A stretch of DNA of 64,000 nucleotides from assembly GCA_018365995.1 (NCBI GenBank), contig JAGZIY010000009.1, positions 1 to 64,000 on the forward strand. The letters are read 5' to 3'. Source of the stretch: Butyricicoccus pullicaecorum. Its GTDB lineage: Bacteria > Bacillota > Clostridia > Oscillospirales > Butyricicoccaceae. A program made the translations under genes and the position numbers. The notes under the pieces are model-generated. The model was given only the letters and a program-made list of their open reading frames with translations. It did not search any database and was not told the origin of the DNA. Of this stretch, positions 8,568 to 17,878 are shown one piece after another. The stretch's first letter is position 1; every line of letters starts with the position of its first letter.

Positions 8568-9212
8568 TTAGTTTGCCAAAACGCCGCTTACGATATAAGC
8601 GATCCATTCAGCTAAATTTGTAGTGTGGTCGGACATGCGCTCTAAGTATTTGGCAATCATCAGATAATCCACATACTGCGGGATATTGTCCGGATCATGT
8701 GCCATCATATCACATAATGTATTTACGACATGTTCAAATGCGTCATCTTGTGCATCATCTTGTGCAACCACTGCGTTTGCAGCCTGTACATCAAGCTCTA
8801 CATAAGCGGTAACTGAGGTATGCAGCATGGATTTGACACGCGACAGCATATCAGACAGCCCGACAGGGGGTGTCACGCGCTGATGCTCTGCCAGCCGGAT
8901 CACATATTCTGAAATATCGCTGCAATGGTCTGCAATGCGCTCCAAATCGGAAATCATGCGCATGATCGAAGCGATGCGTCGCCAGTCTCCGGCTACCGGA
9001 GCCTGCATGACTACCACATTCAGGCAGTCCTGTTCAATTTCACGCTCCATGTTATCGAATACATCATCACCATCCATGATACGCTGTGCCTGTATAGGGT
9101 CGAGCGTTTCCAATACCTCACGAGTCACGTCAATGGCGTGTTCCAGCATCGTTCCCATTTTCAGAACACGATGTGTAATGGTGTTTAATTCATTGGTATA
9201 GATATTCCGCAT
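8568..9212 (-). CDS. phoU: phosphate-signalling protein PhoU
   Basis: 214 residues, typical PhoU length, with the two three-helix PhoU repeats. The paired acidic metal-binding signatures are visible as SDLERIADHCSDISEYV (near 88-104) and KYLERMSDHTTNLAEWI (near 189-205). PhoU links the Pst transporter to the PhoR/PhoP phosphate response and limits phosphate uptake. It is the last gene of pstSCAB-phoU, 15 bases after pstB, with a strong terminator behind it. Confidence 0.97.
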   Translation of the reverse strand: MRNIYTNELNTITHRVLKMGTMLEHAIDVTREVLETLDPIQAQRIMDGDDVFDNMEREIEQDCLNVVVMQAPVAGDWRRIASIMRMISDLERIADHCSDISEYVIRLAEHQRVTPPVGLSDMLSRVKSMLHTSVTAYVELDVQAANAVVAQDDAQDDAFEHVVNTLCDMMAHDPDNIPQYVDYLMIAKYLERMSDHTTNLAEWIAYIVSGVLAN

Positions 9213-9227
9213 ACTGAGCCTCCCAAA

Positions 9228-9989
9228 TCAGCCAAAGCGGCCGGTAATATAGTCTTCGGTCTTTTTTTCCTTTGGATTGGTGAACAGTTCACAGGTTTCT
9301 CCAAATTCAACCAGTTCTCCGGTCAGAAAAAAAGCGGTTTTGTCTGAGATACGTGCTGCTTGCTGCATATTATGCGTTACAATGACAACGGTATAATTTT
9401 TTTTGAGTTCTGCCATGAGATCCTCAATGCGCAGGGTACTGCCGGGGTCAAGGGCACTTGTGGGTTCATCCATCAAAAGTACATCAGGCTGCACGGCAAG
9501 CGCACGGGCAATACAAAGGCGCTGCTGCTGTCCGCCAGACAGACCGAGCGCGCTTTGCTTGAGACGATCCTTGACCTCGTCCCAAAGTGCTGCGCCGCGC
9601 AGTGCATTCTCAACGGTTTCTGCAAGCTCTGCTTTGCTGGGATTGCCATGCAGACGCGGACCATACGCAATATTATCAAAAATACTCATAGGGAAAGGAT
9701 TTGCCTTTTGGAAAACCATGCCAACCTGACGGCGCAGGTCGGTAACATCTACATCTGGGGCAAAGATATTCTGTCCTTTCAGCTTGACCTCTCCCTGAAT
9801 CCGTACATTGGGAATGAGGTCGTTCATACGGTTCAGGGTTTTCAGAAAAGTGGATTTGCCGCAGCCGGAGGGACCAATCAGTGCGGTAATTTCATTTTTC
9901 TGAATTTCTATATCGATGCCCTTGAGTGCTTCGTTTTCTCCGTAATATAAATGCAGATCATTTGCCTGCAACATGGGGCATACAGCCAT
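9228..9989 (-). CDS. pstB: phosphate ABC transporter ATP-binding protein PstB
   Basis: 253 residues. Walker A is GPSGCGKST, the signature LSGGQQQR, and Walker [13 protein letters not shown]. Residues such as [22 protein letters not shown] are typical of PstB. The ATG at 9989 is chosen because AAGGAG lies 9 bases upstream; the ATG two codons earlier (9995) has only 3-base spacing. It powers phosphate import with PstC/PstA. Confidence 0.97.
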   Translation of the reverse strand: MAVCPMLQANDLHLYYGENEALKGIDIEIQKNEITALIGPSGCGKSTFLKTLNRMNDLIPNVRIQGEVKLKGQNIFAPDVDVTDLRRQVGMVFQKANPFPMSIFDNIAYGPRLHGNPSKAELAETVENALRGAALWDEVKDRLKQSALGLSGGQQQRLCIARALAVQPDVLLMDEPTSALDPGSTLRIEDLMAELKKNYTVVIVTHNMQQAARISDKTAFFLTGELVEFGETCELFTNPKEKKTEDYITGRFG

Positions 9990-10011
9990 AATCATGGACT
10001 CCTTTTCGTGG

Positions 10012-10908
10012 TTAGTTGTAGGATTGTGTCAAAAATTTTTGTGCGAGCTTTGCAGCACAGTTTAGCAGGAATACCACAATCAGCAAAATGGCAGCAATTG
10101 CAAAAGCAACGCCAAATTCTGCCCGCTCGCCCGCGTAGAGGTAGAGTGCAACCGATAAGGTGCCGCCGTCACGGGTATAGGCCTCCAGAATATTTTGGGC
10201 AAGGAGTGCAGTACTGCCAGCCGTGAACAATAGAGCAGCGCTTTCTCCAACAATACGTCCAATGGACAGAATACAGCCCGTTACGATGCCGCTCATAGAG
10301 GAAGGCAGGATAATGGTGCGAATCATATGCCATTTGGTTGCACCAAGTCCGAGAGCACCTTCACGATAACTCTGGGGAACGGTTTTCAGGCTTTCCTGTG
10401 TGGTACGTATAATGGTTGGCAAAATCATAATCACAAGGGTGAGGCAGCCAGAGAGCAGACTGGTTCCAAACCCAAATAGACGAACGAAAACCAGCATGCC
10501 AACAAGACCATAAATGATAGAAGGGATTCCGGAAAGAGTCTCGGTTGCAAATTCGATGATTGCCGCAAATTTCTTGTTTTTTGCGTATTCGGTGAGATAA
10601 ATGGCAGCACCAACACCGAGCGGCAGTGCAATCAGCAGCGTGAGCAGAATCACATACAGGGTATTGAGCAGGTTAGGCAGGATACCGATGGTATCATTTA
10701 GGACACTGGGCTTTGTAGAGAGCAGCTGCCAGTTGATTTCGGGCAGACCGCGTATAAAGATATATCCAAGTAATCCAGCAAGAAGCAGAACCGTGAATGC
10801 GGCGCAGCTGTACATGATGCCAGTCAGCAAGCTTCCCTTGATTCGACGGTGTGTGGTATGGTCGATTTTCTTGCGCGCAGCGGGAATGGAATAAGAGATA
10901 TCATTCAT
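10012..10908 (-). CDS. pstA: phosphate ABC transporter permease PstA
   Basis: 298 residues with about six membrane helices and the BPD_transp_1 loop [19 protein letters not shown], the EAA motif that contacts PstB. Its ATG overlaps the pstC stop by 4 bases, so translation is probably coupled. Confidence 0.96.
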   Translation of the reverse strand: MNDISYSIPAARKKIDHTTHRRIKGSLLTGIMYSCAAFTVLLLAGLLGYIFIRGLPEINWQLLSTKPSVLNDTIGILPNLLNTLYVILLTLLIALPLGVGAAIYLTEYAKNKKFAAIIEFATETLSGIPSIIYGLVGMLVFVRLFGFGTSLLSGCLTLVIMILPTIIRTTQESLKTVPQSYREGALGLGATKWHMIRTIILPSSMSGIVTGCILSIGRIVGESAALLFTAGSTALLAQNILEAYTRDGGTLSVALYLYAGERAEFGVAFAIAAILLIVVFLLNCAAKLAQKFLTQSYN

Positions 10909-11780
10909 TTTGCAGCATTTCCTTTCTTGAGAAAGTAGTTAAGCAGCAGATTGATCAGCATGATAAAGAGGAAGAGGATGAGACCGATGCTGAAAAGTGC
11001 CTGCTTTTGCAGACTGCCATCTGCTGCATAACTCATTTCGCTGGCAACTGCGGTGGTGAGGAAACGGACACTATTAAAGAGACCGGGCATATTAGCGACA
11101 TTGCCGGCAATCATCATAATTGCCATGGCTTCGCCAATTGCGCGCCCAACACCAAGTACGATCCCCGCAGCGATACCACTGCGGGCAGCTGGGACGCTCA
11201 CTTTACATACGGTTTCGATCCATGTTGCACCAAGTCCAAGGCTGGCCTCCTCATATTCCCGCGGAACTGCACGCAGTGCAGTTTCACTTACCGAGATGAT
11301 GCCCGGCAAAATCATAATGGCAAGCACCAGAATAGCAGTAAACAGTGTGCTGCCGCTCTTGAGGTGAAAGAGATCCATAACACCCGGGACGAGCACCATC
11401 ATACCAATCAGACCATAGACAACACTGGGGATTCCTGCAAGCAGCTCGACCGCAGGGTGTACGATTGCGGCAAGCTTTGGCGGCGCAAGTTTGGCAAGGA
11501 AGATGGCGGTACATACGCCGATGGGGACACCGATGAGAACAGCGCCAAGCGTACCCCAGATACTCGTGAGGATAAAGGGCAGGATACCAAATTTTGGGGT
11601 GCTGGCTGTCGACTGCCAGACCGTCCCAAATAAGAATTCTATGGGACCGATTTCCAGAATGGCGGGCAAACCAGCAATTACCATATAGACAGTAATGAGC
11701 AGAACTGCGGCAATCGAAATCATACCACAGAAAAAGAATACACTGCTCATGACACGCTCAATGATATTTTTTAATTTCAT
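10905..11780 (-). CDS. pstC: phosphate ABC transporter permease PstC
   Basis: 291 residues, multiple membrane segments, and the EAA loop EASLGLGATWIETVCKVSVP. PstC and PstA form the membrane channel of the high-affinity phosphate importer. There are 96 bases between it and pstS. A GGAGGAACTGCT ribosome binding site precedes the start. Confidence 0.96.
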   Translation of the reverse strand: MKLKNIIERVMSSVFFFCGMISIAAVLLITVYMVIAGLPAILEIGPIEFLFGTVWQSTASTPKFGILPFILTSIWGTLGAVLIGVPIGVCTAIFLAKLAPPKLAAIVHPAVELLAGIPSVVYGLIGMMVLVPGVMDLFHLKSGSTLFTAILVLAIMILPGIISVSETALRAVPREYEEASLGLGATWIETVCKVSVPAARSGIAAGIVLGVGRAIGEAMAIMMIAGNVANMPGLFNSVRFLTTAVASEMSYAADGSLQKQALFSIGLILFLFIMLINLLLNYFLKKGNAAK

Positions 11781-11876
11781 AGCAGTTCCTCCGTAAGCGC
11801 GTGGGAGTATAAAATGGGGGAGCTATGGCAACGAAGATGCCGCAGCTCCCGCGGGGTTAGAGAGGGAAACAAATTG

Positions 11877-12728
11877 TTACTTTACGGGAACAGCGCCTGC
11901 CTTGGAGATGAGATCGGCAGCCTCGTCGCTAATGGCATAGTCAAGAAATGCCTGTGCAGGAGCGCTGAGCGCAGTATCTTCTTTGGTTACAAAGATGAAT
12001 GGACGCTGGATTTTATACGTGCCGTCCTGTACAGTCTCCTCGGAAGCGGCTACTCCATCGACTGTGATTGCTTTTACCGATTCGTCCACAGAAGCAAGTG
12101 AGGCGTAGCCAAACGCATTTGGATTTGCAGCAACACCTGCAATAACTGCACCGGTACTGGTTAACTCCTGCTCATATTTGCAGGAATCCTTGACATCTAC
12201 AATGCTTTCAAAGCCGTCACGTGTACCGGAGCCTGCTTCACGTCCGATGAGTACGACCGGTGCATCGTTGCCGCCGACTTCCTTCCAGTTGCTGATGGAG
12301 CCGGTCGCCAACCCCTTGATTTGTTCCAGAGACAGATCCTGTACTGGATTTTCCTGATTTACAATGATTGCAATGCCGTCCAGTGCGAAGGTGGTTGCTG
12401 TCAGCCCCTTCGCAGTTTCTTCATCTTTCAGTGAACGGCTGGAAAGTCCAAGATCCAAGGTACCATCAGAAGCGCCTGTGATACCTGCGCCAGAGCCGGT
12501 GGGACTATAACTGATATCTACTGCTGTATTTTTCTCCATAAAGGATTCGCTCAGCACGCCAATTACCTTTTCCACACTGGTAGAACCACCAGTTGTGACC
12601 GTTCCGCTGAGTGCAGCAGCGGTATCGCCGCCATCGGCTTCGGTAGGCTGTCCGCCGCCGCCACACGCGGTAAGCATCGCAGCAAGTGAGCAGGCAGTGA
12701 GCATGGCGATTACACGTTTCATTTTCAT
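11877..12728 (-). CDS. pstS: phosphate-binding lipoprotein PstS
   Basis: 283 residues. A lipoprotein signal ends in the lipobox LTAC near residues 19-22, followed by a glycine-rich linker. The PBP-like fold contains the phosphate-loop pattern SPTGSGAGI (near 87-95), the arginine in GLSSRSLK, and GREAGSGTRDGFE (near 167-179), all expected of PstS. It captures phosphate outside the membrane for PstCAB. It is the first gene of the operon, with candidate Pho-box repeats upstream. Confidence 0.96.
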   Translation of the reverse strand: MKMKRVIAMLTACSLAAMLTACGGGGQPTEADGGDTAAALSGTVTTGGSTSVEKVIGVLSESFMEKNTAVDISYSPTGSGAGITGASDGTLDLGLSSRSLKDEETAKGLTATTFALDGIAIIVNQENPVQDLSLEQIKGLATGSISNWKEVGGNDAPVVLIGREAGSGTRDGFESIVDVKDSCKYEQELTSTGAVIAGVAANPNAFGYASLASVDESVKAITVDGVAASEETVQDGTYKIQRPFIFVTKEDTALSAPAQAFLDYAISDEAADLISKAGAVPVK

Positions 12729-12815
12729 GATTACATTCTCCTTTGATTGCGGGGGACCTTGCGCAGCCGTCTTAGCTGTCAGCCCGCTTCGTTTGATTTA
12801 TTTCAGAACGATTCC

Positions 12816-12870
12816 AGTATATAAATCTTGTGAAAAATCTACTAGCAGCAGCGCGTGAAGCTTTTGTAAA
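12816..12870 (-). promoter_or_regulatory. pstS promoter with candidate PhoP boxes
   Basis: On the minus strand there is TATACT (12821-12816) with no good -35 element. Upstream are TTCACA (12835-12830) and, further up, TTTACA-AAAGC-TTCACG (12870-12854), which resembles the TT(A/T/C)ACA direct repeats bound by Firmicute PhoP. A missing -35 fits activator dependence. This is inferred by eye only. Confidence 0.45.
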
Positions 12871-13053
12871 GCTGGCAATAGAGATGTGGAAAATATTTTT
12901 ACATAAGGGAGTATTGTAAAGGAATTGCAAAATAAGTGTGGATTTGTGTGAGGAAGAGGTAAAATATAGGAGAGAAATGGGATATACATGGATAGAAACT
13001 GGAAAAAATATGGGAAGTATGATAAAATGCAGAGAATGAATGGGGGTGCCTTT

Positions 13054-13971
13054 GTGCAGAATGGACGATTATTTCATTTGATTCATTTATTACTGACGGG
13101 AGAGAAATGGACAGTTATGCGCCTTGCTCAAACCATGGAGGTATCTGAGCGCACAATTCGGCGGGATATTGACGCGCTTTCAGCGGCAGGAATTCCGATT
13201 TACACCACACAAGGACGGGCAGGCGGTGTGCATTTGATGCCGGAATTTGTGCTCGACAGAGCCTTGCTTTCCGAGCAGCAGCAAGATGAGATCTTATGCG
13301 GCTTACAGACTTTACATGCAGCAGGCGTGCCGGAAGGCAAGGCGCTGTTGGAGGAACTTATGGGGCTGTTTGGGCGGAAGTCGGTGAATAGATGGATCGA
13401 TACCGATTTTTCAGCATGGGGTGAGCGGGAGGAGAATCGCTCTCTGTTTTCCATGATTCAGAATGCGATTTTGGAGCACCAAGTGCTGTGGATTCGGTAT
13501 CATGCGGCAGAAAACGGATTTTCTGAGCGGGAAATTGAACCAGTGCGGCTGTGCTTTCGCGGAATGGCTTGGTATATGCAGGCGTTTTGCAGGGAGAGAC
13601 AGGCGTTTCGCACCTTTAAGCTTTCGCGCATTGCGGCAATTCAGCGATGTGAGGAACAATTTATACCCCATGATATATTGCCGTCGTTATCGGGGAGTGT
13701 GGAGTCGTCACTCCCAGTCGTACATACCGTGATTCGATTTTCTCCCAAGGCAGCATATCGTGTGCTGGACGAATTTCCGCGGGAACATATCATAAAGCAA
13801 GACGATGGAGGACTTTTGGTACATACAGATTGGCCAGAGGGCAGCTGGTGCGGACAGTATATTTTGTCCTATGGGAGTCTTGCAGAGGTGTTAGAGCCAG
13901 AAACATTGCGTATATGGATTCGGCAGGAGCTCTGGAATCTAATAAAGCAATATGAAAATCGTGAAACCTGA
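13054..13971 (+). CDS. YafY-type HTH/WYL-domain transcriptional regulator
   Basis: About 305 residues from the GTG at 13054, which has GGGGGTG 5 bases upstream; an upstream in-frame ATG at 12988 would add 22 hydrophilic residues. The N-terminal HTH_11-type winged helix carries LAQTMEVSERTIRRDIDALSAAG. The middle holds the WYL-like region (LWIRYHAAENG through CFRGMAWYMQAFC and RTFKLSRIAAIQ), a ligand-sensing fold. It is divergent from pstS across about 325 bases but need not regulate it. A terminator follows. Confidence 0.88.
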   Translation: MQNGRLFHLIHLLLTGEKWTVMRLAQTMEVSERTIRRDIDALSAAGIPIYTTQGRAGGVHLMPEFVLDRALLSEQQQDEILCGLQTLHAAGVPEGKALLEELMGLFGRKSVNRWIDTDFSAWGEREENRSLFSMIQNAILEHQVLWIRYHAAENGFSEREIEPVRLCFRGMAWYMQAFCRERQAFRTFKLSRIAAIQRCEEQFIPHDILPSLSGSVESSLPVVHTVIRFSPKAAYRVLDEFPREHIIKQDDGGLLVHTDWPEGSWCGQYILSYGSLAEVLEPETLRIWIRQELWNLIKQYENRET

Positions 13972-13972
13972 A

Positions 13973-14004
13973 AAAACCGGTCATAAGATGACCGGTTTTC
14001 TTTG
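13973..14004 (+). terminator. Rho-independent terminator
   Basis: A perfect stem AAAACCGGTCAT / ATGACCGGTTTT with a 3-base loop, followed by CTTT, directly after the WYL regulator. Confidence 0.85.
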
Positions 14005-14045
14005 ATATACTGAGAGCATCTCCACAAAGAAAGGACGCTGATCAA

Positions 14046-14717
14046 ATGAATTATGAGGTTGTACAGGTTGCTGCACGTCAGATTATTGGAAATGGAACTC
14101 GTGTGACAAATCAAGTTGCGGACTGCCAGCAAAAGATAGGGGCACTCTGGGAAAATTTTCTGCGCACAAGACGAGAAACAGGTGTGTACTATGGGGTATA
14201 TACAGCATATCAATGGGAGGACTCCAGTTATCTTGCGGTTGTGGGCACAGAGGGGACTGTGTGTCCGGCTGATGGGGTAGCCGTTGAGATTCCGGCAGGA
14301 ACATATGCGAGGTTTCATTTTCAGGGAGACGTGCGCACGGGGATCCATGCGCTATGGCAGGAGATTTGGAAGATGGAACTGCAACGCGCCTATACGGCAG
14401 ACTTTGAGGAGTATGTGCGCTGTGATGCAGATGGACAGGGTGAGGTCTATGTCTATGTTGCCCTTGCAAATTATTGTCAGTCGTGCTCTATGCCGATGAC
14501 GAACCAAGCGCAGTATGGAACCGAGGCAGACGGAACACCGAGTACTGAGTATTGCTGCTATTGCAGGAAAAATGGTGTGTTTGTACAAGATTGTACTATG
14601 GAAGAAATGATTGAATTTTGTTTGCAGTATGGTCCTGCGGCTTCTATGGAAAAGGTGCAGGCAAGAAAACAGATGTCAGAATATTTTTCTTCTCTCAAAC
14701 GATGGAAGAAGCAATGA
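14046..14717 (+). CDS. GyrI-like effector-binding protein with C-terminal zinc ribbon
   Basis: 223 residues. The first about 140 have the GyrI/AraC effector-binding fold pattern (VVQVAARQIIGNGTRV at the start, then GVYTAYQWED and VEIPAGTYARFHFQG). The C-terminal part has four cysteines in CQSCSMPM and YCCYCRKNG followed by DCTMEEMI, matching a putative zinc-ribbon domain commonly found at protein ends. There is no DNA-binding HTH, so it is a stand-alone effector binder; its ligand is unknown. The start has AAAGGA upstream, and a terminator follows directly. Confidence 0.85.
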   Translation: MNYEVVQVAARQIIGNGTRVTNQVADCQQKIGALWENFLRTRRETGVYYGVYTAYQWEDSSYLAVVGTEGTVCPADGVAVEIPAGTYARFHFQGDVRTGIHALWQEIWKMELQRAYTADFEEYVRCDADGQGEVYVYVALANYCQSCSMPMTNQAQYGTEADGTPSTEYCCYCRKNGVFVQDCTMEEMIEFCLQYGPAASMEKVQARKQMSEYFSSLKRWKKQ

Positions 14718-14720
14718 AAG

Positions 14721-14760
14721 AAAGAGGCTGCCGAAAATTTTCGGCAGCCTCTTTCGTCTT
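14721..14760 (+). terminator. Rho-independent terminator
   Basis: AAAGAGGCTGCCGAAAA / TTTTCGGCAGCCTCTTT, a 17-bp perfect inverted repeat, followed by CGTCTTG. It is located right after the GyrI-like gene. Confidence 0.85.
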
Positions 14761-14815
14761 GTTGTGGTGTAAAATGACTTGGAGTGTTCAAAATGCAGTA
14801 TTCCTTTGTATTTGC

Positions 14816-15421
14816 TCAAATGGTTTCGGCAAGTGAGAGCGCTTTTTGTTCTGCCTCATGCACAATTGCAGAAACATCGTTTCCAACGATATCAAGTCCT
14901 TCGGCTTCGATGATATCCATTAAAGGGATTCCGAGCATTTGCAGATTGGTGCGCAGAAAACGTGCTGCGAAATCATTCTCCTGCGTGGCTTCTGTCGAAT
15001 AGATGCCGCCCTTTGTAGTACAGAATACAGCTCGCCCAGCACTGCAAAGTCCAATCGGTGCGCCGGATTTCTGGTAGCGGAATGTGAGTCCGACCACGCA
15101 GATGTGTTCGATATAGGTATGCAGAGCGGCAGGAAAGGTGCCCTCCCAAAAGGGAGCCGCAATCAGCACCAGATCGGCTCTCTGAAACTGACGTGCCAAA
15201 GCAAAGCATGGGTGGTTCCAGTTGTTCTGTGCGGCTGCCTGCTCTCTTTCAGAAAGGGTATCACCAAATAGAGGTACTGGACGGAGTACGTTGAGGTCGA
15301 CGGTTTCTAGGAGTGCGTTTGGATGCTTAAGGAGGAGTGCGTCTAAAAAGGTTTGTGCAATTTTTTCAGTACGGGACGCTGCACCACGGATACAACCATT
15401 GACAAATAAAATGTTCATCAA
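14816..15421 (-). CDS. flavodoxin-fold NAD(P)H-dependent oxidoreductase
   Basis: 201 residues. The FMN phosphate-binding start MNILFVNGCIRGAASRTEKIA and the strand with APFWEGTFPAALHTYIEHI match NAD(P)H quinone/azo-reductase families of the flavodoxin-2 fold, as does the GGIYS loop near 138. It probably reduces quinones or azo/nitro compounds using FMN. It is monocistronic, with an AAAGGAGT site before the start. Confidence 0.87.
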   Translation of the reverse strand: MMNILFVNGCIRGAASRTEKIAQTFLDALLLKHPNALLETVDLNVLRPVPLFGDTLSEREQAAAQNNWNHPCFALARQFQRADLVLIAAPFWEGTFPAALHTYIEHICVVGLTFRYQKSGAPIGLCSAGRAVFCTTKGGIYSTEATQENDFAARFLRTNLQMLGIPLMDIIEAEGLDIVGNDVSAIVHEAEQKALSLAETI

Positions 15422-15593
15422 AAAAACTCCTTTATTTCACGATATTCAGTGTTGTCACCAATTGTGTAAAATGAGTATATGCAAAGAGAAGGTGGAATAT
15501 TGGCGGATTAGACCGCCTTATTCTGAATGATTTTACTATAAGAGCTTTCAATTTGTTTGTCAAGATGTATTTTTTTGGAGGGAGGAGTATAGA

Positions 15594-15638
15594 ATGACGA
15601 AAAGAATTGGTTTTTGCACAATACAGAGGAGTATGTAA
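15594..15638 (+). other. 14-codon ORF with a strong ribosome binding site
   Basis: GGAGGGAGGAGTATAGA precedes ATG at 15594, which reads MTKRIGFCTIQRSM and stops. It could be a leader peptide of the ABC ATPase gene 70 bases downstream, or a remnant. There is no further evidence of function. Confidence 0.25.
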
Positions 15639-15707
15639 TATCAAAAGCCCTGTGTATAGTCTATGTGTTGCGGTGTTATGCTAAAGGGGTAAGGGAGGGA
15701 TTTTGAC

Positions 15708-16367
15708 TTGATTCGGATGGAGAATATCTGTAAAATATATGAGAAAGGCGGTGTGTGTGCACTTGACCATGTTGCACTGTCGGTTGCATCCGGCAGCTAT
15801 ACCGCAATTTTAGGGGCATCAGGCTCGGGAAAATCGACGCTCATGCACATTTTGGGACTGCTCGACCGACCCACCAGCGGAGAATACTGGCTGTGTGGGG
15901 AGCGCACGACCAGTTTGTCTGCCAGAGCAAGAGCAGAACTTAGCCGTTCACATATCGGATTTGTATTTCAAAATTTCAGTCTGGTTCCGGGAATGAGTGC
16001 TTTGGAAAATGCGGCACTTCCGCTCGCGTTTCGCGGAATGTCCCGTGCAGAGCGGACAGACCGTGCGGCAGAGGCATTGTGCATCGTGGGTCTGGGTGCA
16101 AGACTGCATCATACCCCGCGAATGCTTTCCGGTGGACAGCAGCAGCGTGTAGCGATTGCGCGGGCGCTTTGTACAGGATCTGATTTGATTTTGGCAGATG
16201 AGCCGACGGGGAACTTGGATCCACAGGCAGCGCGTGAAATTTTGGAGTTGTTTGATCGCCTGCATGCACAGGGACGCACGATTCTATGGATCACGCACGA
16301 CCATCAGGCTGCCGCGCGTGCACAGAAACGGGTTTTAATGCAAAAGGGCAGATTGTGCCCAGAATAG
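15708..16367 (+). CDS. ABC transporter ATP-binding protein, LolD/MacB (FtsX-partner) type
   Basis: 219 residues starting at a TTG with GGGAGGGA 8 bases upstream; an ATG three codons later is possible. Walker A is GASGSGKST, the Q-loop FVFQNFSLVPGMSALENAALPL, the signature LSGGQQQR, Walker B LILADEPTGNLD and the H-loop ITHDH. The DEPTGNLD form and the Q-loop sequence place it with ATPases that partner FtsX-like permeases (LolD, MacB, YknY, BceA types). No permease gene is adjacent, so its partner must lie elsewhere or be lost. It is followed after 11 bases by the dCMP deaminase gene. Confidence 0.9.
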   Translation: MIRMENICKIYEKGGVCALDHVALSVASGSYTAILGASGSGKSTLMHILGLLDRPTSGEYWLCGERTTSLSARARAELSRSHIGFVFQNFSLVPGMSALENAALPLAFRGMSRAERTDRAAEALCIVGLGARLHHTPRMLSGGQQQRVAIARALCTGSDLILADEPTGNLDPQAAREILELFDRLHAQGRTILWITHDHQAAARAQKRVLMQKGRLCPE

Positions 16368-16378
16368 GAGAGTCAAAG

Positions 16379-16867
16379 ATGAATCGACGCGACAAACATA
16401 ATTATTATTTGGATATGGCAGACGTAGCGCTCGAACGTGGAACCTGCCTGCGGCGTAACTATGGTGCTGTCATTGTAAAAAATGATGTCATTGTATCGAC
16501 CGGTTATGTTGGGGCGCCGCGTGGACGTGCAAACTGCATCGACCTCGGTACCTGTATTCGTCAAAAGATGAATATTCCACGTGGGGAGCGCTACGAATTC
16601 TGTCGTTCGGTTCATGCAGAAGCCAATGCCATTATTCACGCCTCTCGCGAGCAAATGTTAGGGTCTACACTTTATCTGGTTGGACGGGAGGCAAAGACTG
16701 GAGCGTTGATCCCCAATGCCAACTCCTGTACTATGTGCAAGCGCATGATTATCAATGCAGGGATTGCACGGGTGGTCATTCGGCGGGATATGGATACATA
16801 TGAAATCATCGATGTACAGAAATGGGTGGATTATGACGAGCTGCTGGCAGGAGAAATGGGGTATTGA
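16379..16867 (+). CDS. dCMP deaminase (ComEB-like)
   Basis: 162 residues from the ATG at 16379, which has AGGAG 8 bases upstream and lies 11 bases after the ABC gene. The zinc deaminase motifs are VHAEANAI (His ligand and catalytic Glu, near 79-86) and SCTMCKRMI (the CxxC zinc pair). Deoxycytidylate deaminase converts dCMP to dUMP for dTTP synthesis. The longer frame upstream overlaps the ABC gene and is not protein-like. Confidence 0.93.
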   Translation: MNRRDKHNYYLDMADVALERGTCLRRNYGAVIVKNDVIVSTGYVGAPRGRANCIDLGTCIRQKMNIPRGERYEFCRSVHAEANAIIHASREQMLGSTLYLVGREAKTGALIPNANSCTMCKRMIINAGIARVVIRRDMDTYEIIDVQKWVDYDELLAGEMGY

Positions 16868-16870
16868 GTG

Positions 16871-17650
16871 ATGATGATTGCGGGCAGCATACTTGTGATT
16901 CTCACGAATCTTTTGATATTGGGGCTTCTTTGGCTGATTTGGCGCACAGTACGCAGCCGTGGACCCATGACAGCGGCAAAACTTAGACAGACAGTGCGCT
17001 GGGACGAGATAGAGCCGTGCGAACAGGTTCCATGTGGTGGGGATTTGGGCGCGATGGCGGCGCTGCTGCGTGCGCTGGAGCAGGGCGGAGGTGCTAGGGA
17101 TCTGCTTCGGGGCTGTATGGTGCAATGGGAACGGACAGGTGCGATTTTTGTTGGACAGGGAACGAAGAAGAAGCTGCGCTCCTTTGGTGATGATGTACAG
17201 GAGGAACTCGCCTTTCCGGAGGAACTGCCCAAACTTTCAGGGGCAGAGGAGCTGCTGTATCAGCGAATTTACGGTTGGCTGCCAGCGGACGGAACCATAC
17301 AGCGCAGCGAGCTTTATCAGGCAGCGCGGCAGGAGGCGGAAGTGCTTGGCAATATGATGCGGCAGATGGTGCAGGAGGGACAGCGCAGCCTGCGTGAGAT
17401 GGGCGGCTCCATGCTGGAAAATAAGAAAGAGAAAATGGGATTTTCTGAGCAATCTCGTGAAATCTATACAGCGAAAGGGGTTCGGCTTGCTATGGAAACC
17501 GCAGCCTATACGAGATTTATGCGAGAGCATGTGCGAACGGGAGATGCGGCAGCGGCAGTTGTGGGAGGAATTGTACCGGATTGTACGATTTGTGTACTTG
17601 CAGATGCGATTTATAACGGTATGCAGGCTGGAAAACAAGTTTGTCGTTGA
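16871..17650 (+). CDS. hypothetical membrane-anchored protein
   Basis: About 259 residues. One N-terminal membrane helix (ILVILTNLLILGLLWLIW) is followed by a basic turn (RTVRSR) and a large domain rich in Leu, Gln and Glu, predicted helical (RQEAEVLGNMMRQMVQEGQRS), ending in an alanine/cysteine-rich stretch (DAAAAVVGGIVPDCTICVLAD). The middle (RGCMVQWERTGAIFVGQG) faintly recalls the C-terminal part of DUF2207-like proteins, but I would not assign it. The stop of the dCMP deaminase is 3 bases before this start, so the genes are coupled. Function unknown. Confidence 0.75.
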   Translation: MMIAGSILVILTNLLILGLLWLIWRTVRSRGPMTAAKLRQTVRWDEIEPCEQVPCGGDLGAMAALLRALEQGGGARDLLRGCMVQWERTGAIFVGQGTKKKLRSFGDDVQEELAFPEELPKLSGAEELLYQRIYGWLPADGTIQRSELYQAARQEAEVLGNMMRQMVQEGQRSLREMGGSMLENKKEKMGFSEQSREIYTAKGVRLAMETAAYTRFMREHVRTGDAAAAVVGGIVPDCTICVLADAIYNGMQAGKQVCR

Positions 17651-17675
17651 CAGTATAAAATGTCCATGCTACAAT
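17647..17675 (+). promoter_or_regulatory. sigma-A promoter of the thiamine operon
   Basis: TTGACA, 17 bases, TACAAT. Transcription would begin about 17682, exactly at the start of the TPP aptamer. The -35 overlaps the end of the previous coding region. Confidence 0.8.
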
Positions 17676-17682
17676 AAAATAT

Positions 17683-17765
17683 GCAAGGGAGCTTTCAGAA
17701 AAGCTGAGAGGAAGGCTGGGCGCCTTCGACCTTACCTGATTTGGATAATGCCAACGTAGGGAAGC
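17683..17765 (+). ncRNA. TPP (thiamine pyrophosphate) riboswitch
   Basis: The conserved thi-box blocks are present in order: the P1 5' strand and GGGAGC, GCTGAGAGGAAGG (pyrimidine-sensing arm), ACCTGATTTGGATAATGCCAACGTAGGGAAGC (pyrophosphate-sensing arm closing on P1). It precedes thiD and a transcription terminator at 17819-17854, so TPP binding should cause premature termination. Confidence 0.95.
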
Positions 17766-17818
17766 AACCGCGGTTTTACGCGCTTTCTGTGCGAAAGAGC
17801 CGCATAGAAACCGAATAC

Positions 17819-17854
17819 CAAAGAGGATACCTACATCGGTATCCTCTTTTTTTA
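17819..17854 (+). terminator. regulatory terminator of the TPP riboswitch
   Basis: AAAGAGGATACC / GGTATCCTCTTT with a 6-base loop and TTTTTTT, between the aptamer and the thiD start. It is the expression platform. Confidence 0.85.
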
Positions 17855-17878
17855 TTACTTATCATAAGGAGAAAAATG

